A stretch of 64,000 nt of DNA from Xenopus tropicalis (GCF_000004195.4 NC_030677.2:198671872-198735871); one strand, 5' to 3'. Shown: positions 33,996 to 46,592, numbered from the stretch's first letter. Numbers and translations: made by a program. Notes: generated from the letters alone by a model not told the origin.

Positions 33996-34319
33996 TAGAG
34001 GCAGATTTATCAAATCAACTGTTCGAATCCCGAATGGGAAAAATTCGGATTGGAAACAAAAATTTCTGAAGATCGCAAATATCACGAAAATGCTTAAGAA
34101 AAAATCGTATTAGTCACGATAATATCGTATTGGCGATCCGAAAGTCACAAAATTTTCGTACCGTACAATTGTAAACAGCGGTAAAACCCTTCAGTTTTTT
34201 TCGTGCAAGCAAAAGTCGTGTGGCGTATGACAAAATCGCAAGAAAAATTCAGTGAAAATATGCTCGGAGCGTTCGAATGAACGTTCAGAGCGTTTGTGCC
34301 TTTGTAAATGTGCCCCCTA
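33996..34319. mobile_element. MITE, family B relative
   Basis: Tagaggcagatttatcaaat ... tttgtaaatgtgccccct gives short inverted ends. The interior is rich in cgaat/cgtattgg motifs, as in 55637-56122. Confidence 0.65.
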
Positions 34320-34827
34320 GGGTTTAAGTATTATGTATTACACTATTTGTCTTTGTTTTTTTGTTTAGTGGAGTTTTAATGCTGCATACTGGAGAGGACA
34401 ATTTACCCCACTGCAACTTGGTGCATTGAATGCAGTTACATAGGGTGCAACTTCATGCGTGGAAACCTATGTCCAAAATTGCAATTTTTAGACTGCGTCA
34501 GGTAGTCAATTCCCCCTCCTGTTTTTTTGGTGCCAGAAGCGCCCAACCCTAACTGTGCCTACCTCTCCTTTGCTCAGACATAAGCAACAATTTCAAGATG
34601 ATTGGCGTAGAGAGCACAGTTGCCTTATCGCAGAAGTGGCCAAGCAGTTCTTGGAGAACATACTAAGATCATCCCCAAGATTATTCGTAGAATAAATGAT
34701 GCAATAGACCGGCCACAATTGTTTGTAAAAATGCTGACAACAATCAACTAGAACTTAGGTAATGGCTGTCTACTTTTTGGCAGCCTTAGATTGTTTCTCT
34801 CAATTATAGCAGTTTTAAATCCACGAA
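34320..34827. other. Unannotated sequence
   Basis: Nothing recognised. Confidence 0.4.
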
Positions 34828-35175
34828 TAGCGTTGAGCGAATCTGTCCCGTTTTGCTTCGCCATAAAATTCGCGAAACGGCAAGAAAATTTGTGAAACGC
34901 CGAAAAATCTGCGAAACTCATTTGTCGCATGATTTTTTTTTGTCGTCCGCGTCTTTTTTTCGTCACCCACGTCTTTTTTCAATGCCCGCGTATTTCTTTC
35001 TTGTCGCCCACGCTGTTTTGACGTAACCTCACCCTTTTTTTATGCAACCGCACTTTTTTTTAACGTGACTGTACCCAATTTGGCACGCGGGAAGTTTTCA
35101 CGGAAGTTTTGCAATGGCGAAATGCAAAAATTCGCTGCAAATCCATGCCTCCCGAAAAATTCGCTCATCACCATC
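34828..35175. mobile_element. MITE, family D copy 2
   Basis: Gttgagcgaatctgtcccg ... aaaattcgctcatcac. The flanks atccacgaata and atccatgaata are near-identical. Homologous to 25664-25993. Confidence 0.75.
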
Positions 35176-37117
35176 CATGAATAATTTGTACTACAGATGG
35201 AGCAAGCTTTCTCCAGTCATTAGGCTCTGATGGCTCCCAGTATTTCCCCCTGCCACTCCATTTAAATAGGTCATTGTGTAACCTTTTCTATTGAAAGTAA
35301 TGCTGTAACATGTTGCGTGGTAAATGTTCAGTGTGCACAGCAGGAGCTGTATGGTACTCCATCTGTATTCTTCCAATAAGCTTCTGGTCATCAAGCACTA
35401 ATAGCATTATTATCCTTTATTACTGCAGCCTAGGTTGGTCAGAATGGTTCAGAGACCTCAATGGTCTTTACGATCATTTCCGTACCACAGGACACAATTC
35501 TGAAGGAAGCCAGTTACCCCGGTAGTATGTTTTGGGCCTTTGAAGTAAATAGGACACATGTGGAAAGCCACTCAAACACTGGCAGTAAATACAAACTTCA
35601 AGCACTGTTGGTTGTCAAACCCAAGGCGCCGTAGTGTGAGGAAGCTGTGCCACCGTCCTATCCATCATACCAAATGAGTTAGTGGTAACACACATTCTGA
35701 AGAGTGATAAAGGGCAGTAGAATGACCCATATTATACCTATTCAGCTGAGAGAGCTTTTAAGTGCTCCAGAGTGTAGATGTATTATGAATGGGACAGCAA
35801 TAAAAGTAAATAGTTAAGGCTTTCAGCACTTCTCTTGCCTAATCTTTTGCTGACATATGGCACTTAAATTGAAAGCATAATGCACTGTTTAACATGAATG
35901 ATTTCATTAACCACTGCCTGCTAATGCAAACATTCCCTGAAATTTCATTAAGGAGCTGTCAGATGCCATACAGCTCTCCTTGCGTCCATTACGGAAATGT
36001 CCTTTTCCATGCAGACATCCTACCAGGCCTTGTTTTCTCTATAAATTCACCAAAAAAAGAAAGAACCCTTATACAAATAGCCAATGTTCCCTGCACACGT
36101 CGTCATTTAAACCTGGAAAAAGTAAAATGCTAAGAAGATCAAAATGGAAATGTTATTCCGGAGGCAGTGGGATAAGGGTACGGTTTCCATGGTGCTTACA
36201 TTTTAAATCACTTATGCACATCCTTTCTTTCTATCCCCAGGGGTAGAGGCGCTTGAACGATTGGCACTGTATGGAGACGGCACGCTATAACGCAAAGGGC
36301 ATAGAGCAACATGTGCTGTCCTGTGAACTGATAGAATACCCTGCTTCCAAGTATCATTATCATACATTATCAGGTGTACCTATGGAAAAAAGTGAATTCC
36401 GGGAAAATGTAAAATAGGGGAATGCAAAATTAGTTAGGGGTTTGTCTTAAAAAAACTGTAAATTGTGAACACAAAAATGCAGTTAAAGGTTCACAGGGCA
36501 GAACCAGGGTGTTTTTTTAGGAAAATGGGACAAAATTATGATGTAAAATGCGGGAAAACGTAATTTAATTCCAGGAAATGCTCCCTTTGAAATGCATTAG
36601 GTTAGAACATGAAGGGGCTGTTCTAGTATAATATTTGGGTTTGACTGTAGAGCCCCTTGTATTTGCAACATCATCTTGTGGCTCTTTCACTTCTCTTTCC
36701 TGTTTTTTCCTTCCCGTTCTCTTCATACTCATCTTCGTCCGTCCCCCTCATTATTAGCACATTCATCATTCCACTGGAAAATAACATTCAAGTTCATGTG
36801 ATCATAGGTTATATATTCATTGTTGTGTAGTAATATGTAGGCTTACAATGGCTTTACATAATCATGGTGCTAATTGGGCCATTAAGGGTCACTCACAGAG
36901 GCTTAGTGTATATGGCACAGTCAGTATGGGCAATTACATGTTAATAAATGTAAAGCACATGCATATGGATAGTCCTTGAATAATAGGTACAGATATTTGG
37001 TATGTGAATTGTGCTTTCATTCCATTGCTTACCTGGGTCTATAGGCTAGCCAATGAACTTGTCCCAAGGTCTCTTAAGGCCAAGTAGTCCCTTTCAACAT
37101 GTGTGTTAGGGCACAGA
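35176..37117. other. Longest repeat-poor stretch of the window
   Basis: No tandem structure, inverted ends or coding domain recognised over about 1.9 kb. The homeobox-like TAAT-rich part at 35820-36020 could be conserved non-coding DNA, which is only a guess. Confidence 0.35.
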
Positions 37118-37840
37118 ACGGCCAACTCCCATAGACTCAATTATAAGCAAATAATTCAAATTTTTAAAATGATTCCCTTTTCTCTGTAATAATAAAACAG
37201 TACCTGTACTTGATCCCAACTAAGATATAATTACCCCTTATTGGGGGGCAGAACAGTCTTTTTGGGTTTATTTCATGGTTAAATGATTCCCTTTTCTCTG
37301 TAATAATAAAACAGTACCTGTACTTGATCCCAACTAAGATATAATTACCCCTTATTGGGGCAGAACAGCCCTATTGGGTTTATTTAATGGTTAAATGATT
37401 CCCTTTTCTCTGTAATAATAAAACAGTACCTGTACTTGATCCCAACTAAGATATAATTACCCCTTATTGGGGGCAGAACAGCCCTATTGGGTTTATTTAA
37501 TGGTTAAATGATTCCCTTTTCTCTGTAATAATAAAACAGTACCTGTACTTGATCCCAACTAAGATATAATTACCCCTTATTGGGGCAGAACAGCCCTATT
37601 GGGTTTATTTCATGGTTAAATGATTCCCTTTTCTCTGTAATAATAAAACAGTATCTGTACTTGATCCCAACTAAGATATAAATACCCCTTATTGGAGGCA
37701 AAACAATCCTATTGGGTTTATTCAGTATTTACAGTAAATGATTTTTAACAAACTAAAGGTAGGAGATCCAAATTACAGAAAGATTCCTTATCCGGAAAAC
37801 CCCAGGTCCCGAGCATTCTGGATAACAGGTCCCATACCTG
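37118..37840 (-). mobile_element. Family A MITE copy 4, left end truncated, ~5 units
   Basis: The left terminus is missing: homology begins at actcccatagactcaattat. The right end ggataacaggtcccatacctg is intact before TA. Five ~113-bp units span 37170-37730. Confidence 0.9.
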
Positions 37841-37842
37841 TA

Positions 37843-38982
37843 TCTCTATTGTTGACTTGTTTCAGAATGGTTTTAAAAAAATGTCAACTAATTTCTATTT
37901 AAGGGAAACAATGAGAATTAAACACATGTGAAGAATACATTGACCAGTGACATTACTGGGCAGAATTTTCCAAAAATTTTGTGCTAGAAATCATAATCTT
38001 TTGTATTACAAAATGTGATTTTTTCACCATTTGTCATGCATCAAAACTACGAAAAAACACAAATGTAAAAATCCGCCGTCAAGGTCCTTTTACTTCTAGG
38101 TATTGAATTCTTTTCATATTTTTGGGGAGCTTTTTGTGCTATTTAAGTGATGCAAAATCACCAATTTGAGGTAATTGCATTTTTTTAGACACATTTTGGG
38201 GGCTGCTAAAAGCCCCCTTAACCACCACTGCCTAGACCCCCCCTCTTCTGCGCTACTCTGCATTTGTAGCTAGGGGTTAGCGATAGGGACAGCGTATAAA
38301 CTTAGGAACTGTGCGATAAGGGAAAGGTGAGGGGGTCAAGGCGGTGATAGTTAAGGGGGCTTTTAGCACTAAGGGGTATAGTTTAAAAAAAAATTGGTGT
38401 TACTGTTCCTTTAAGGGAGTATCTCCTGCATGGTGAACATTTATCTGTAACATGGAGACAAAAAGCCATGAAAAAAATTAGCCACAACAAAAAATTCATA
38501 AAAAATTTGCTCTTGATAAACAGAATATATTGAAATATGATGTTTTTATAGTGAATTTGGTTCCAAGGCCTAAACAAAACACGTACCGTGAAATATATTG
38601 CGTTCGGAAAGCATCAGACATAAATGGTTTTATTCAATAGCAAAACACCATCTCGGGTTTTACATCTGTGGGTTATAACAACCGCAGAAGATAAATAACC
38701 AGCAGAGACACAGAATATCATTCTATAGTAATATTCCCTGCTATACCATTAACTTTCTTAGAAGAAAAACATGTTTATGGCCCCAAAACTGCCTCGATCT
38801 GTCTTATTAGTGTTGAGTTGTTAAAACAGTTGAAAACGGAGCAATTACAAAGCAAAAAGCGAGGCACAGAAAGATCAGCCGGCTTATTGCTTACGGACTG
38901 TTCCATCTTTACAACTGCATGATTATACCTTATATATATTGCTTGATGTTCCAACCTTTACTTACTATATAACTACAGCTCA
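37843..38982. other. Intergenic sequence containing a foldback
   Basis: Apart from the inverted repeat at 38203-38368 (gctaaaagcccccttaac ... gttaagggggcttttagc, arms ~45 bp) nothing is recognised. Confidence 0.5.
38203..38368. repeat. Foldback inverted repeat, arms ~45 bp
   Basis: Arms gctaaaagcccccttaac (38203) and gttaagggggcttttagc (to 38367) extend inward through ctgcctagacccccc against gagggggtcaaggcgg. Confidence 0.85.
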
Positions 38983-39270
38983 CAGTGGCGTAACAAGCTG
39001 TTGCTGGGCCCCCCCCCTGCAAAGAAAATCTTTGGAGGGGCCCTTGGCGCATAGCATGCTCCCTGTCTGCTCGCAGCCTCCTCCCCACCTGCTTACACGC
39101 ATGATTGCTCGGTAAAAAAATGGCTGGGGAGGGTGGATTTTTGTGAAGCACCCCGTGGCCACATGGGGCAAGGGGGCCCGGACTGTGGGGTCTGCTTCAC
39201 AAAAATGCACCCTCCCCCAGCCATTTTTTTACAGAGAAAATGGGATGCTTCCTCTGTAGTTACGCGCCTG
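38983..39270. mobile_element. hAT MITE with internal foldback
   Basis: Cagtggcgtaac ... gttacgcgcctg. Flanking octamers acagctca and gcagctcg agree at 6/8. Inside, aatggctggggagggtg is mirrored by caccctcccccagccatt. Confidence 0.8.
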
Positions 39271-39325
39271 GCAGCTCGCACACTATTGTTATAAAATTCT
39301 AGTGTAACTGAACATGTCCGAATAA

Positions 39326-39627
39326 AGCTGGCGATTTTCTATCTTTCGTGCGACCATCGGTCGTACGAAAGATCGTTCCAACCCTCGACTGACATTTAGG
39401 GCTGAATCGTCAGATATGGAGGTAGGAACAATAGGATTTCTACCTCCTTCTTTCGAATCAGCCCTGAAGGCAGATTTTGCTCAGGCGCCTTCAATGGCCG
39501 ATCAGCGAGTCGACTGATATCAGCAGCTTCCTGCGATATCAGTCGCCTCACTGACTTGCCATACACGCACCGAATATCGTACGAAACGAGGTTTCGTACG
39601 ATATTATCGGTGTGTGTATTGCCAGCT
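39326..39627. mobile_element. PIF-Harbinger-like MITE (302 bp)
   Basis: Agctggcgattttc ... gtgtattgccagct between TAA target duplications (39323-39325, 39628-39630). Internal stems include ctttcgtgcgacc/ggtcgtacgaaag and tcgtacgaaac/gtttcgtacga. Confidence 0.9.
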
Positions 39628-39630
39628 TAA

Positions 39631-40386
39631 GACCCAGAAGGACATGAATATAGCTGCATGTGTCACGTAATTGTTGAGTATATTGGCGCTATTCATGAAA
39701 GGCCCTTGAGCCCAAACACACTCTTCGCATCCCTGAACCTGAAGGTAATTCCAGGGTCCCCAGTGCAGCCTGTTTCTATAGGCTCAGTAAACTTGCATCT
39801 AAAGAAGAAATGGCAGTTTGACATTAAGCACCAGAGATGATCCAATCACAGCTCCGACCATTGTGGCTGCAACTTTTGTCCATGATGATGCATCGGGTTC
39901 GATTCAGGTGGGCACAATTCCACACATGGTTGCAATTGCGCTGGAATTATCGGGGAACAATGCGGAATCCTGGGTACAAATTATGGGCAAACTCTGTCAA
40001 AAATGGCACTTTGCACACTGGACTTGGGTTCATAAATGACCCCTAACGTGTGTATCAGATTTCAGAGGTGCAAAGATTTGTGAAGTGCGCTCAACTGGGG
40101 GCATCTAGACAGGACATAGGTGTTCTTTAATAAATGAGAGCTAGAGATAGGTAGATAACTATACAGTGCGCTTACCATACAGACAATATGACCTCCAGCT
40201 GGAATTCCAAAGAGACTTCTTGACAATGGCCTTTTGGGTTCTAAAATCCAAACACTTGGCTAACATAAGCCCATATGTAATAAAAGGCCCTACATTTGCT
40301 CTTGTGTGGTAACCTGTACCAACCAATAAGATGTTTGCTTTTAAACAGGTGATCAGTAAATGTTACCTGCTGATTGGTTCCTATGG
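39631..40386. other. Unannotated sequence
   Basis: Nothing recognised. Confidence 0.4.
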
Positions 40387-40392
40387 GTTACT

Positions 40393-41105
40393 TGTCACGG
40401 TTGGTATCCCAAAACAGTTTCCAAGGGCTTGGTCTCGGCTCACGCTTCTGCCTATAACCGCCGCCTTTCACGGCCTTTCACGTCGGGAGGAGCCCTTCGC
40501 TACTCGGATGCCGCCAGGTCTTACAGTGAGGAGCCCAAGGAAAGAGTTCTGAGCAGGCAAGGGAACCAGAACCATTCTAAAGGGAGAATGGGCACAAGAA
40601 AACACAGTCGGTGATCAGGCCGGGGTCAGCAACGTTCAGAGAGTAAAGTACCAAATCAGAGTCCAAAAGGGTAGTCAGAGGTCAGGCCGGGGTCAACAAC
40701 AATAAGGCACCGCGGTACCAAACGGAATCCGGAAGAGTAGTCAAAATACAGGCAAAGGTCGGTTCAGGCAGCAGTACAGGAAGGTCAAGGACAGGCAGAG
40801 GTCAAAACAGATCAGCAGAACAGGAATAACACACCCAGGAACTCACAGGAGGAAAACCTACGTTGGGCAATGATTCTGCTACAGGAAGCACTTTATATAT
40901 TCAAATTTGGCGCCATAGTGACGGCACACGCCGAGAAGGATCATAGACGCAAGTGCGCATGCGCGCGCAACCCGGAAGAGGAACGCACATGCGCGCGCAT
41001 CAAAAGGAAGGAGAAGATGCACGCGCACGCCTAGAGGAAGCAGCTGGCGGGCGTCCCCGCACGGGAAGCGGTGGGCGTCCCCGCCGACCCCCAGGTACCC
41101 TCACA
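40393..41105 (-). mobile_element. Solo LTR (713 bp)
   Basis: Plus-strand ends TGTCACGG and CCCTCACA (TG...CA) lie between perfect 6-bp duplications gttact (40387-40392 and 41106-41111). On the minus strand it starts TGTGAGGGTACC. It has a CpG-rich U3 with a tgcgcatgcgcg motif (40954-40965), then a TATA-like gaatatataaag. No coding region, so recombination between LTRs has removed the body. Gypsy affinity is inferred. Confidence 0.88.
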
Positions 41106-41111
41106 GTTACT

Positions 41112-41595
41112 GCTCCTAAGCAAAATTAGTACCTACAGTATTTTGTTTCTAATGATAAACTAAGCACTCAGTAAATGTCTTTTTTTGTAACAGAATCCTT
41201 TACAGGAGAATTCCTAAAGTTATAAACACATTAAGCACGATGGGACATGCGCTTTTAAACAATTTTAGATATAGCCAGCCATTGTGGCCATGTTCCCACC
41301 AGCCTTGGGTTCCTTGGCTCCTTTCCCTCAGGATTTCTGCATGACAGAAAGTGATATTTGGGGTTACTGGATGGGACGCTGTGTGAGTGACTGTTCCGCT
41401 TTACTATTTACATTTGTTAACCAGTTTGGCACATTTTCCAGGAAGCAGATTAGTATTGTAGAATAATATTTATTTTCCATTGTGGTGGATTAAATTTCTC
41501 GTGCTTGATGTACACAACATTTCCCGTTTTAGTGGTACATGTGGGATCTAGTACATTGAAAGTATGCAGTCGTGGGCAAGATGGTTCTATTAGGA
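41112..41595. other. Unannotated sequence
   Basis: Nothing recognised. Confidence 0.4.
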
Positions 41596-41599
41596 TGGC

Positions 41600-41880
41600 T
41601 TGTTTGAATAAAAGAATTTGAATACCTAAAATTTTCCAGTTTACAAACAAATTTGAAAAAGTCGAATTAAATATATGGCTTGAGTTTACCTGGGACAACT
41701 CCCATTGACTTCTATATAAACTCATAAGATTTAAAATGGCGAAGTTTTACATCTGAGTTTTCGGGTTTTTTGCACATACCAGACCTTTGAGTTTTGAACC
41801 ATATTTTACATTCTAGTTTTTTAGCGGAAAAAACTATGAAATTGTGAAAAAGAAACTTGAGTGTTGATAAATCACTCCCT
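41600..41880. repeat. Dispersed repeat, family K copy 2
   Basis: Collinear with 1210-1480 (see there). It ends in gagtgttgataaatcactcc, where gataaat is typical of the inner side of frog MITE ends. Confidence 0.5.
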
Positions 41881-41885
41881 AAATG

Positions 41886-42564
41886 TCAGTAAAGAGCAAA
41901 GCAATACAGTAACACAGTTAATTAACCCCTCTGTTGCACCACATACAAATGCAGACATGTTCCTTTACCATGTTGGTAGAATTTAACACTCACAAAATGG
42001 TGTCTGGACATGGTAAGACAAAATGTAAAAACTTTCTGGCTGCATCTGTATAACTGAGAGTTTAGGCCTGCCTGTTGTGTACACTTTATGTTGGTGTGCA
42101 CTTATCTGTAATCCAAGGTGTAACATCCATAAGATCTAGGACATTAGATTTGTAATCCGTTAAGGGATATCCACCTGGTGTTCCCAGGGATTGCAGTGTT
42201 CAGTATTTAGTCCTTGTTCTCCTCTTGTATAGAACTGGGCCAATAGCTAAGCAGGGGTGACTGACCCTAATGGGCATTGGAACCTGCGGCTCTACCCTAC
42301 TCTGATCAGAGGAGGGGCCTGAATAATGAATCTTCTGGATCTTATAAAACAATTCCCTAAGTCCCTAACTGTCCCCCAGATCTGCGCTAACTAAAGGGAA
42401 GGCCTATTGGAACTGGAACCCAAGGACCCTAAAGTGCAAAGAGAGTGAAGTCCTTTCCTGACTGGCACACTAAGGGGAACCTGCAGTTGGTTCAGCCTTT
42501 CCTGCGCTTTGCCAACCTTGCATCCCAGGGTATCTCCCTCCCCCGCTGCCAGATCTGCACATGC
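41886..42564. other. Unannotated sequence, possibly LTR-like
   Basis: A TATA-like tcttataaaac near 42340 within a GC-balanced block hints at an LTR. I could not define the ends. Confidence 0.25.
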
Positions 42565-42572
42565 TCTCTCTT

Positions 42573-42855
42573 CAGTATCGGATTGGCCCACGAGGATACC
42601 TGGAAAACTCCCGGTGGGCCCAGGTGTAAGTGGGCCCTCCTGCTCCTCACCATTTGGCTTGTTTCATGGCAATTCCCTATTTCTGAATGGGAAGAAAAAA
42701 GGAGAAATAGATGGAAGAATATATTCTAGCATGTGAATATAAGAGACCAGGAGAATAAAGAGGGTTGGGTGAGGAAAAGAAGGAAAAATAGTTTGGAGAG
42801 TGGGCCTATGGTCTAAGGTTTCCTGGTGGGCCCCTGGGTTCTCAGTCCGACACTG
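42573..42855. mobile_element. hAT MITE
   Basis: Cagtatcggattggcccac ... cagtccgacactg, with octamers tctctctt and tctttctt (7/8). Contains ggtgggcccaggtg and an inverted-type tggtgggcccctgg. Confidence 0.85.
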
Positions 42856-42863
42856 TCTTTCTT

Positions 42864-44135
42864 TGCCTTATTGCCTTGGCTTGCTCTTTTCCATCCCCCC
42901 CTGCACAATAACATGGTATCAGCCTTGCTCTTTCTGGATTGCCTGCCATCTGCAGGCTGGAGGTGCCCATTGCACCGTTCTCATTTGCCTGCCTATTACA
43001 ATATAAATGACTCCCTTTCCCCTGACAATAGTGCTGATTGGGTCACTTCTGGCTTCATTACAGTTTTACTAGTGCCACCCCTTCCTGTGACAAGAGCACT
43101 TCCTCTGCCCCTCCCTATCCCAGTCAGCACCTCCCCCTCTGTGCTGCGCTACTGTGCCATTTTAATGACAGATATATTGAGAACACTTTTATCAAACTGC
43201 TACTAAGAAACGTGCCATTTTGTATGAATTACATATCCAACTTTGAACAAATGTTTCTTTAGAATGAAGTGTGCCGAGCCTGTGTGTTTGCCTCGGCGCT
43301 GATTTATGGTGCTTTATATATCATTTTTGATATTTCCTGTAAGTGCGGGGTGAAGAATGTCACTACCAGTTTTATAGACGACTGGAACAAGGAACCTGCC
43401 AAGACATACAAAATCAATACTATTATTTAAAAGAAAAATAAACTTTAATATTTAAAAATGCCTTTAAAATTGCGATAATGATGAATAAATGACTAATATA
43501 ATATATAATGTTAAATTAAAATTTAAACAGTTGGATTTTGTTTCCCAAGACATTAAGAATTCATTTTGGCTTGTTAGGAAAATAGGAGGATTTCCGGGCT
43601 CATACACACATGGGAAAGATTCTTGTGTTTAGAAGCATATTTGTGTTAAAAATTGTGAATGAATATATAGCCTTAATGTATATAGGAGTCAGAATACAAC
43701 CCAGTATTCCTTTCTTTGGTGCCTTACATTTACTGCAAAAGGATCCACAGCTTGTTCTTCCAGCTGGAGCAGCTTGATCCATGTCATACCTGGCTGATGT
43801 CGAACGTTGGGGACCAGTAGCACGCCAATGATGGCATAGGTTCATTTATTCAGCCCATATACATATGTACAAAGGGCAATGTTTTGGGCCTTCTGGGCCC
43901 TTTAACAACCCTAGCGTAAGATGAGATTCAGGTGAGAATACAAGTCCCTCCATCCCATAGTCAGTTTATCAAGCTTGTTAAAATCCAAAATAGTCCAACA
44001 CTGTTAAGATTCATAAGATACCCAGATATTGTCCATGACTGGGTTCAAATGTCCATTGTGATGTTTAAGTTGCTTAATTGCAAATCCCCATTTATCTATA
44101 GAAAAAATTGTATTTTGTCTTGGGATTTAACAACC
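42864..44135. other. Unannotated sequence
   Basis: No firm feature over ~1.3 kb. A frog-repeat-like 'caatgttttgggccttctgg' lies at 43878. Confidence 0.35.
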
Positions 44136-44166
44136 GGACAAGATTTGTGCCGCCTACTCCAATCTT

Positions 44167-44292
44167 ATGGTTGTTAACCCTTTCTATCTCGCTGCTCCTT
44201 CCCTCTGGAACTCTATCCCTGAATCCCTCCGTAGGGAAAACTCACCCACTCTCTTTAAGAAAAAGCTCAGCTGTTACCTTCTGGAGCACTAA
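44167..44292 (+). pseudogene. L2-type reverse transcriptase C-terminus relic
   Basis: The frame contains AAPSLWNSIPESLRRENSPT, then a lysine-rich LFKKKLSCYLLEH and a stop at 44290-44292. The LWNSIP.SLR...LFKKKL pattern is diagnostic of the C-terminal end of L2-type LINE ORF2 proteins. Everything upstream (polymerase and endonuclease) is absent, as expected for 5'-truncated retrotransposition. Only about 40 codons remain. Confidence 0.8.
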
Positions 44293-44466
44293 AACATTAT
44301 TTTGCCCAGTCCTGCGCTTAAGGGCAAATGCCCATACCTGGTGCACTCTTACCTTCCAGTTTGTGCCTGTATGTTACCCAACCACTCAGATTGTAAGCTC
44401 TACGGGGCAGGGACCTCCTTCCTACTGTGTCTCATACCACATGGCACTTATTCCCTGTGTATTTAT

Positions 44467-44792
44467 GTATGTATGTATGTATGTATATGTTTATTTATAA
44501 AGTGCTACTTATGTACGCAGCGCTGTACAGTAGAACAGATTAATACAAACAGGGGGTTATTAAGATAATAATAGATAAATACAAAGTATAACAATAAATA
44601 CAAATAAATAAAAGATACAGTAACAGTTGCAATAAGTTAAGAGTCAAAGACACAAGAGGATGGAGGTCCCTGCCCCGTAGAGCTTACAATCTATATGGGA
44701 GGGTAACTTACAGACACAAATAGGCAAATATAAGTGCTGTAGGTCACAGTGGGTGACATACAGCACTTATATTTAAATTTATACTTATTTAT
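44467..44792 (-). mobile_element. Nested L2-type 3' fragment, opposite strand
   Basis: It begins with tail units gtatgtatgtatgt and contains ccccgtagagcttacaatct, the reverse complement of the host's own 3' UTR motif. The 9-mer tgtatttat occurs on both sides (44458-44466, 44793-44801), consistent with target duplication. Confidence 0.75.
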
Positions 44793-44901
44793 TGTATTTA
44801 TTATAACACTGTCCTCCCTGTGTGTAATATTGTAAGATTGTACAGCGCTGCGTACCCTTGTGGCGCTTTATAAATAAAGTTATACATACATACAATATAA
44901 T

Positions 44902-45289
44902 GTCAATTTATCGTTGTAAAGGCTTCTGTAAAACTTGTGACAACAGATAAAGGATCTCAAAAGAGACACTATACATAATCCCTGGTTATGGTGTAAATTT
45001 AATCTCAGTAACATAAGTTAATGCTTGAAAGAATTAATACCCAATGAGAAAATCGTTATCAAACCAAATCACTAGGACCCCGTAGTGATACTCAATAATA
45101 AGTATTACACAATGACTTATTACGATTGTTTCACAATGCATAATGGATAGAGTATATAGAGCAACTAAGAATGGCCTCATTGATACGGATTTAAATCAAT
45201 TTCTAATCAAAGCAAATCCCATCACCCCAATATCTTCACAAAGATTTACAAAAATCACTACAGAGACCTGCAGTTGCAGGGACAGACTC
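44902..45289. other. Unannotated sequence
   Basis: Nothing recognised. Confidence 0.4.
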
Positions 45290-45460
45290 AGGGGCAGATT
45301 TATCAGATTCAATCACATTCTAGTCACTCCTATAGGAATTCATTATTAATGTGTGAAAGTTCAATAAATTGTCTTCTAAAAACCCCATAGGAATGAATAG
45401 AACGTGGGTGAGTTCTTATGTATTAAAAACTAAACTCACATTTTGATAAATCTGCCCCTT
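45290..45460. mobile_element. Short MITE (171 bp)
   Basis: Aggggcagatttatca on the left is the inverse of tgataaatctgcccctt on the right. The interior has a near-palindromic ccccataggaatgaatag/cctataggaattcatt pair. Confidence 0.9.
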
Positions 45461-45905
45461 AGTGACCTTAGACTCCATCAGTCTGTACACTTCCATCTCA
45501 CATTATTCTGGTTTGGAAACAGTCAGGCATTACCTGTAGCTAGAGGGCTACACCGAGCTGCAAAGTTTTTACTTGAACTATTTTACTCTTCCTATTGGAG
45601 ATTGTACTTCATCAGAATTACTGGTGTCCGAGTACTTAGTGGGAGGCATAGGAGAGGCCATGGTTCTACAGACTCTGTCAGTAACTTATTGTGCTTGTGT
45701 TATGTTGGGCCTGAGTGAAAAAGGATGAAATGTGTTCATATAATACACTCCTAAACTTGAAGAACTAGCTTCAAAATTTTGCAAAGGTTGTCATTCATCC
45801 AGCTCATGATATATCTGTAGTTATAAGTCCAATCAACTGAATTGAGAATGCCAGTTGGATGACTAGCGAAACATCTTCAAGCATTTGTAGACTTATTACT
45901 ACAGA
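45461..45905. other. Unannotated sequence
   Basis: Nothing recognised. Confidence 0.4.
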
Positions 45906-45908
45906 TAG

Positions 45909-46592
45909 TTTTCCAATTGGCCAACTGGAGACTCACTTGGTGAACAATCAGAAAATTTAGTGTAATCAAAAATCTAACCTTATTCAAAACTTTAAAAAGA
46001 ATTTGGAGAAAGGGGAGGGGCCAGCTGACCTAACATATATTGTGACTCCAGAAACTACTTCTGATAGTATTGTATAAAACCTAGTTTTATTCGGTGCTTG
46101 TATGGCAGATCACAAAGACAACTGATATTGCCAAAAGCTTTGGATATCGGTCACCATGTCCATGTTACCTGGCAGATGACCTTTTCCTAAGAGAAATGAT
46201 TGGCAGCCTTCTCATGATCAACTAGATTAGGATTAGTTGTACATGACCAACATGCTAGGAAGTTCTACAGCATTAACTTATTGTTAATAAGTTAACCCAT
46301 TTTTTGGGTGGGCCAAAAGATTTTCAACAGTGCCCAAGCAAAATCTGCATTTAGGGCTGAATCGTCAGTTGGAGGTAGAATCCCTATTGTTTCTACCTCC
46401 ATATCTGACATATCCATATCAATGGATCATTATTGGTACATATATGGCCACCTTTAGCCACAAAATGCATTAAGCCAACTGGTCCCCTACCCTTTCTCCA
46501 AATTCTTTTTTAAGTTTTTCAATAAAGTTTTTTTGATTACACGTGAATTCTCTCATCGTTCGCCGAGTGAGTCTCCAGTTGGTCAATTTTAC
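45909..46592. mobile_element. Element with ~120-bp long terminal inverted repeats
   Basis: Arms 45909-46029 and 46473-46592 are inverted: ccaactggagactcac against gtgagtctccagttgg; gaatttggagaaaggg against ccctttctccaaattc. The 440-bp centre carries a Harbinger-type fragment (46349-46456). Confidence 0.8.
46349..46456. mobile_element. Right-end fragment of a Harbinger-type MITE
   Basis: Ttagggctgaatcgtcag and ggaggtagaa/ttctacctcc match the interior of 39326-39627. The end atggccaccttta is like family F. Confidence 0.6.

Larger units (their letters stand above)
44140..44899 (+). mobile_element. L2-type LINE 3' end with an inverted relative nested in it
   Basis: The reverse-transcriptase C-terminus (44167-44292) is followed by a 3' UTR with agattgtaagctctacgggg and a tail gctttataaataaagttata then tacatacatac (to 44893). 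A second copy is nested in reverse. Confidence 0.8.
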
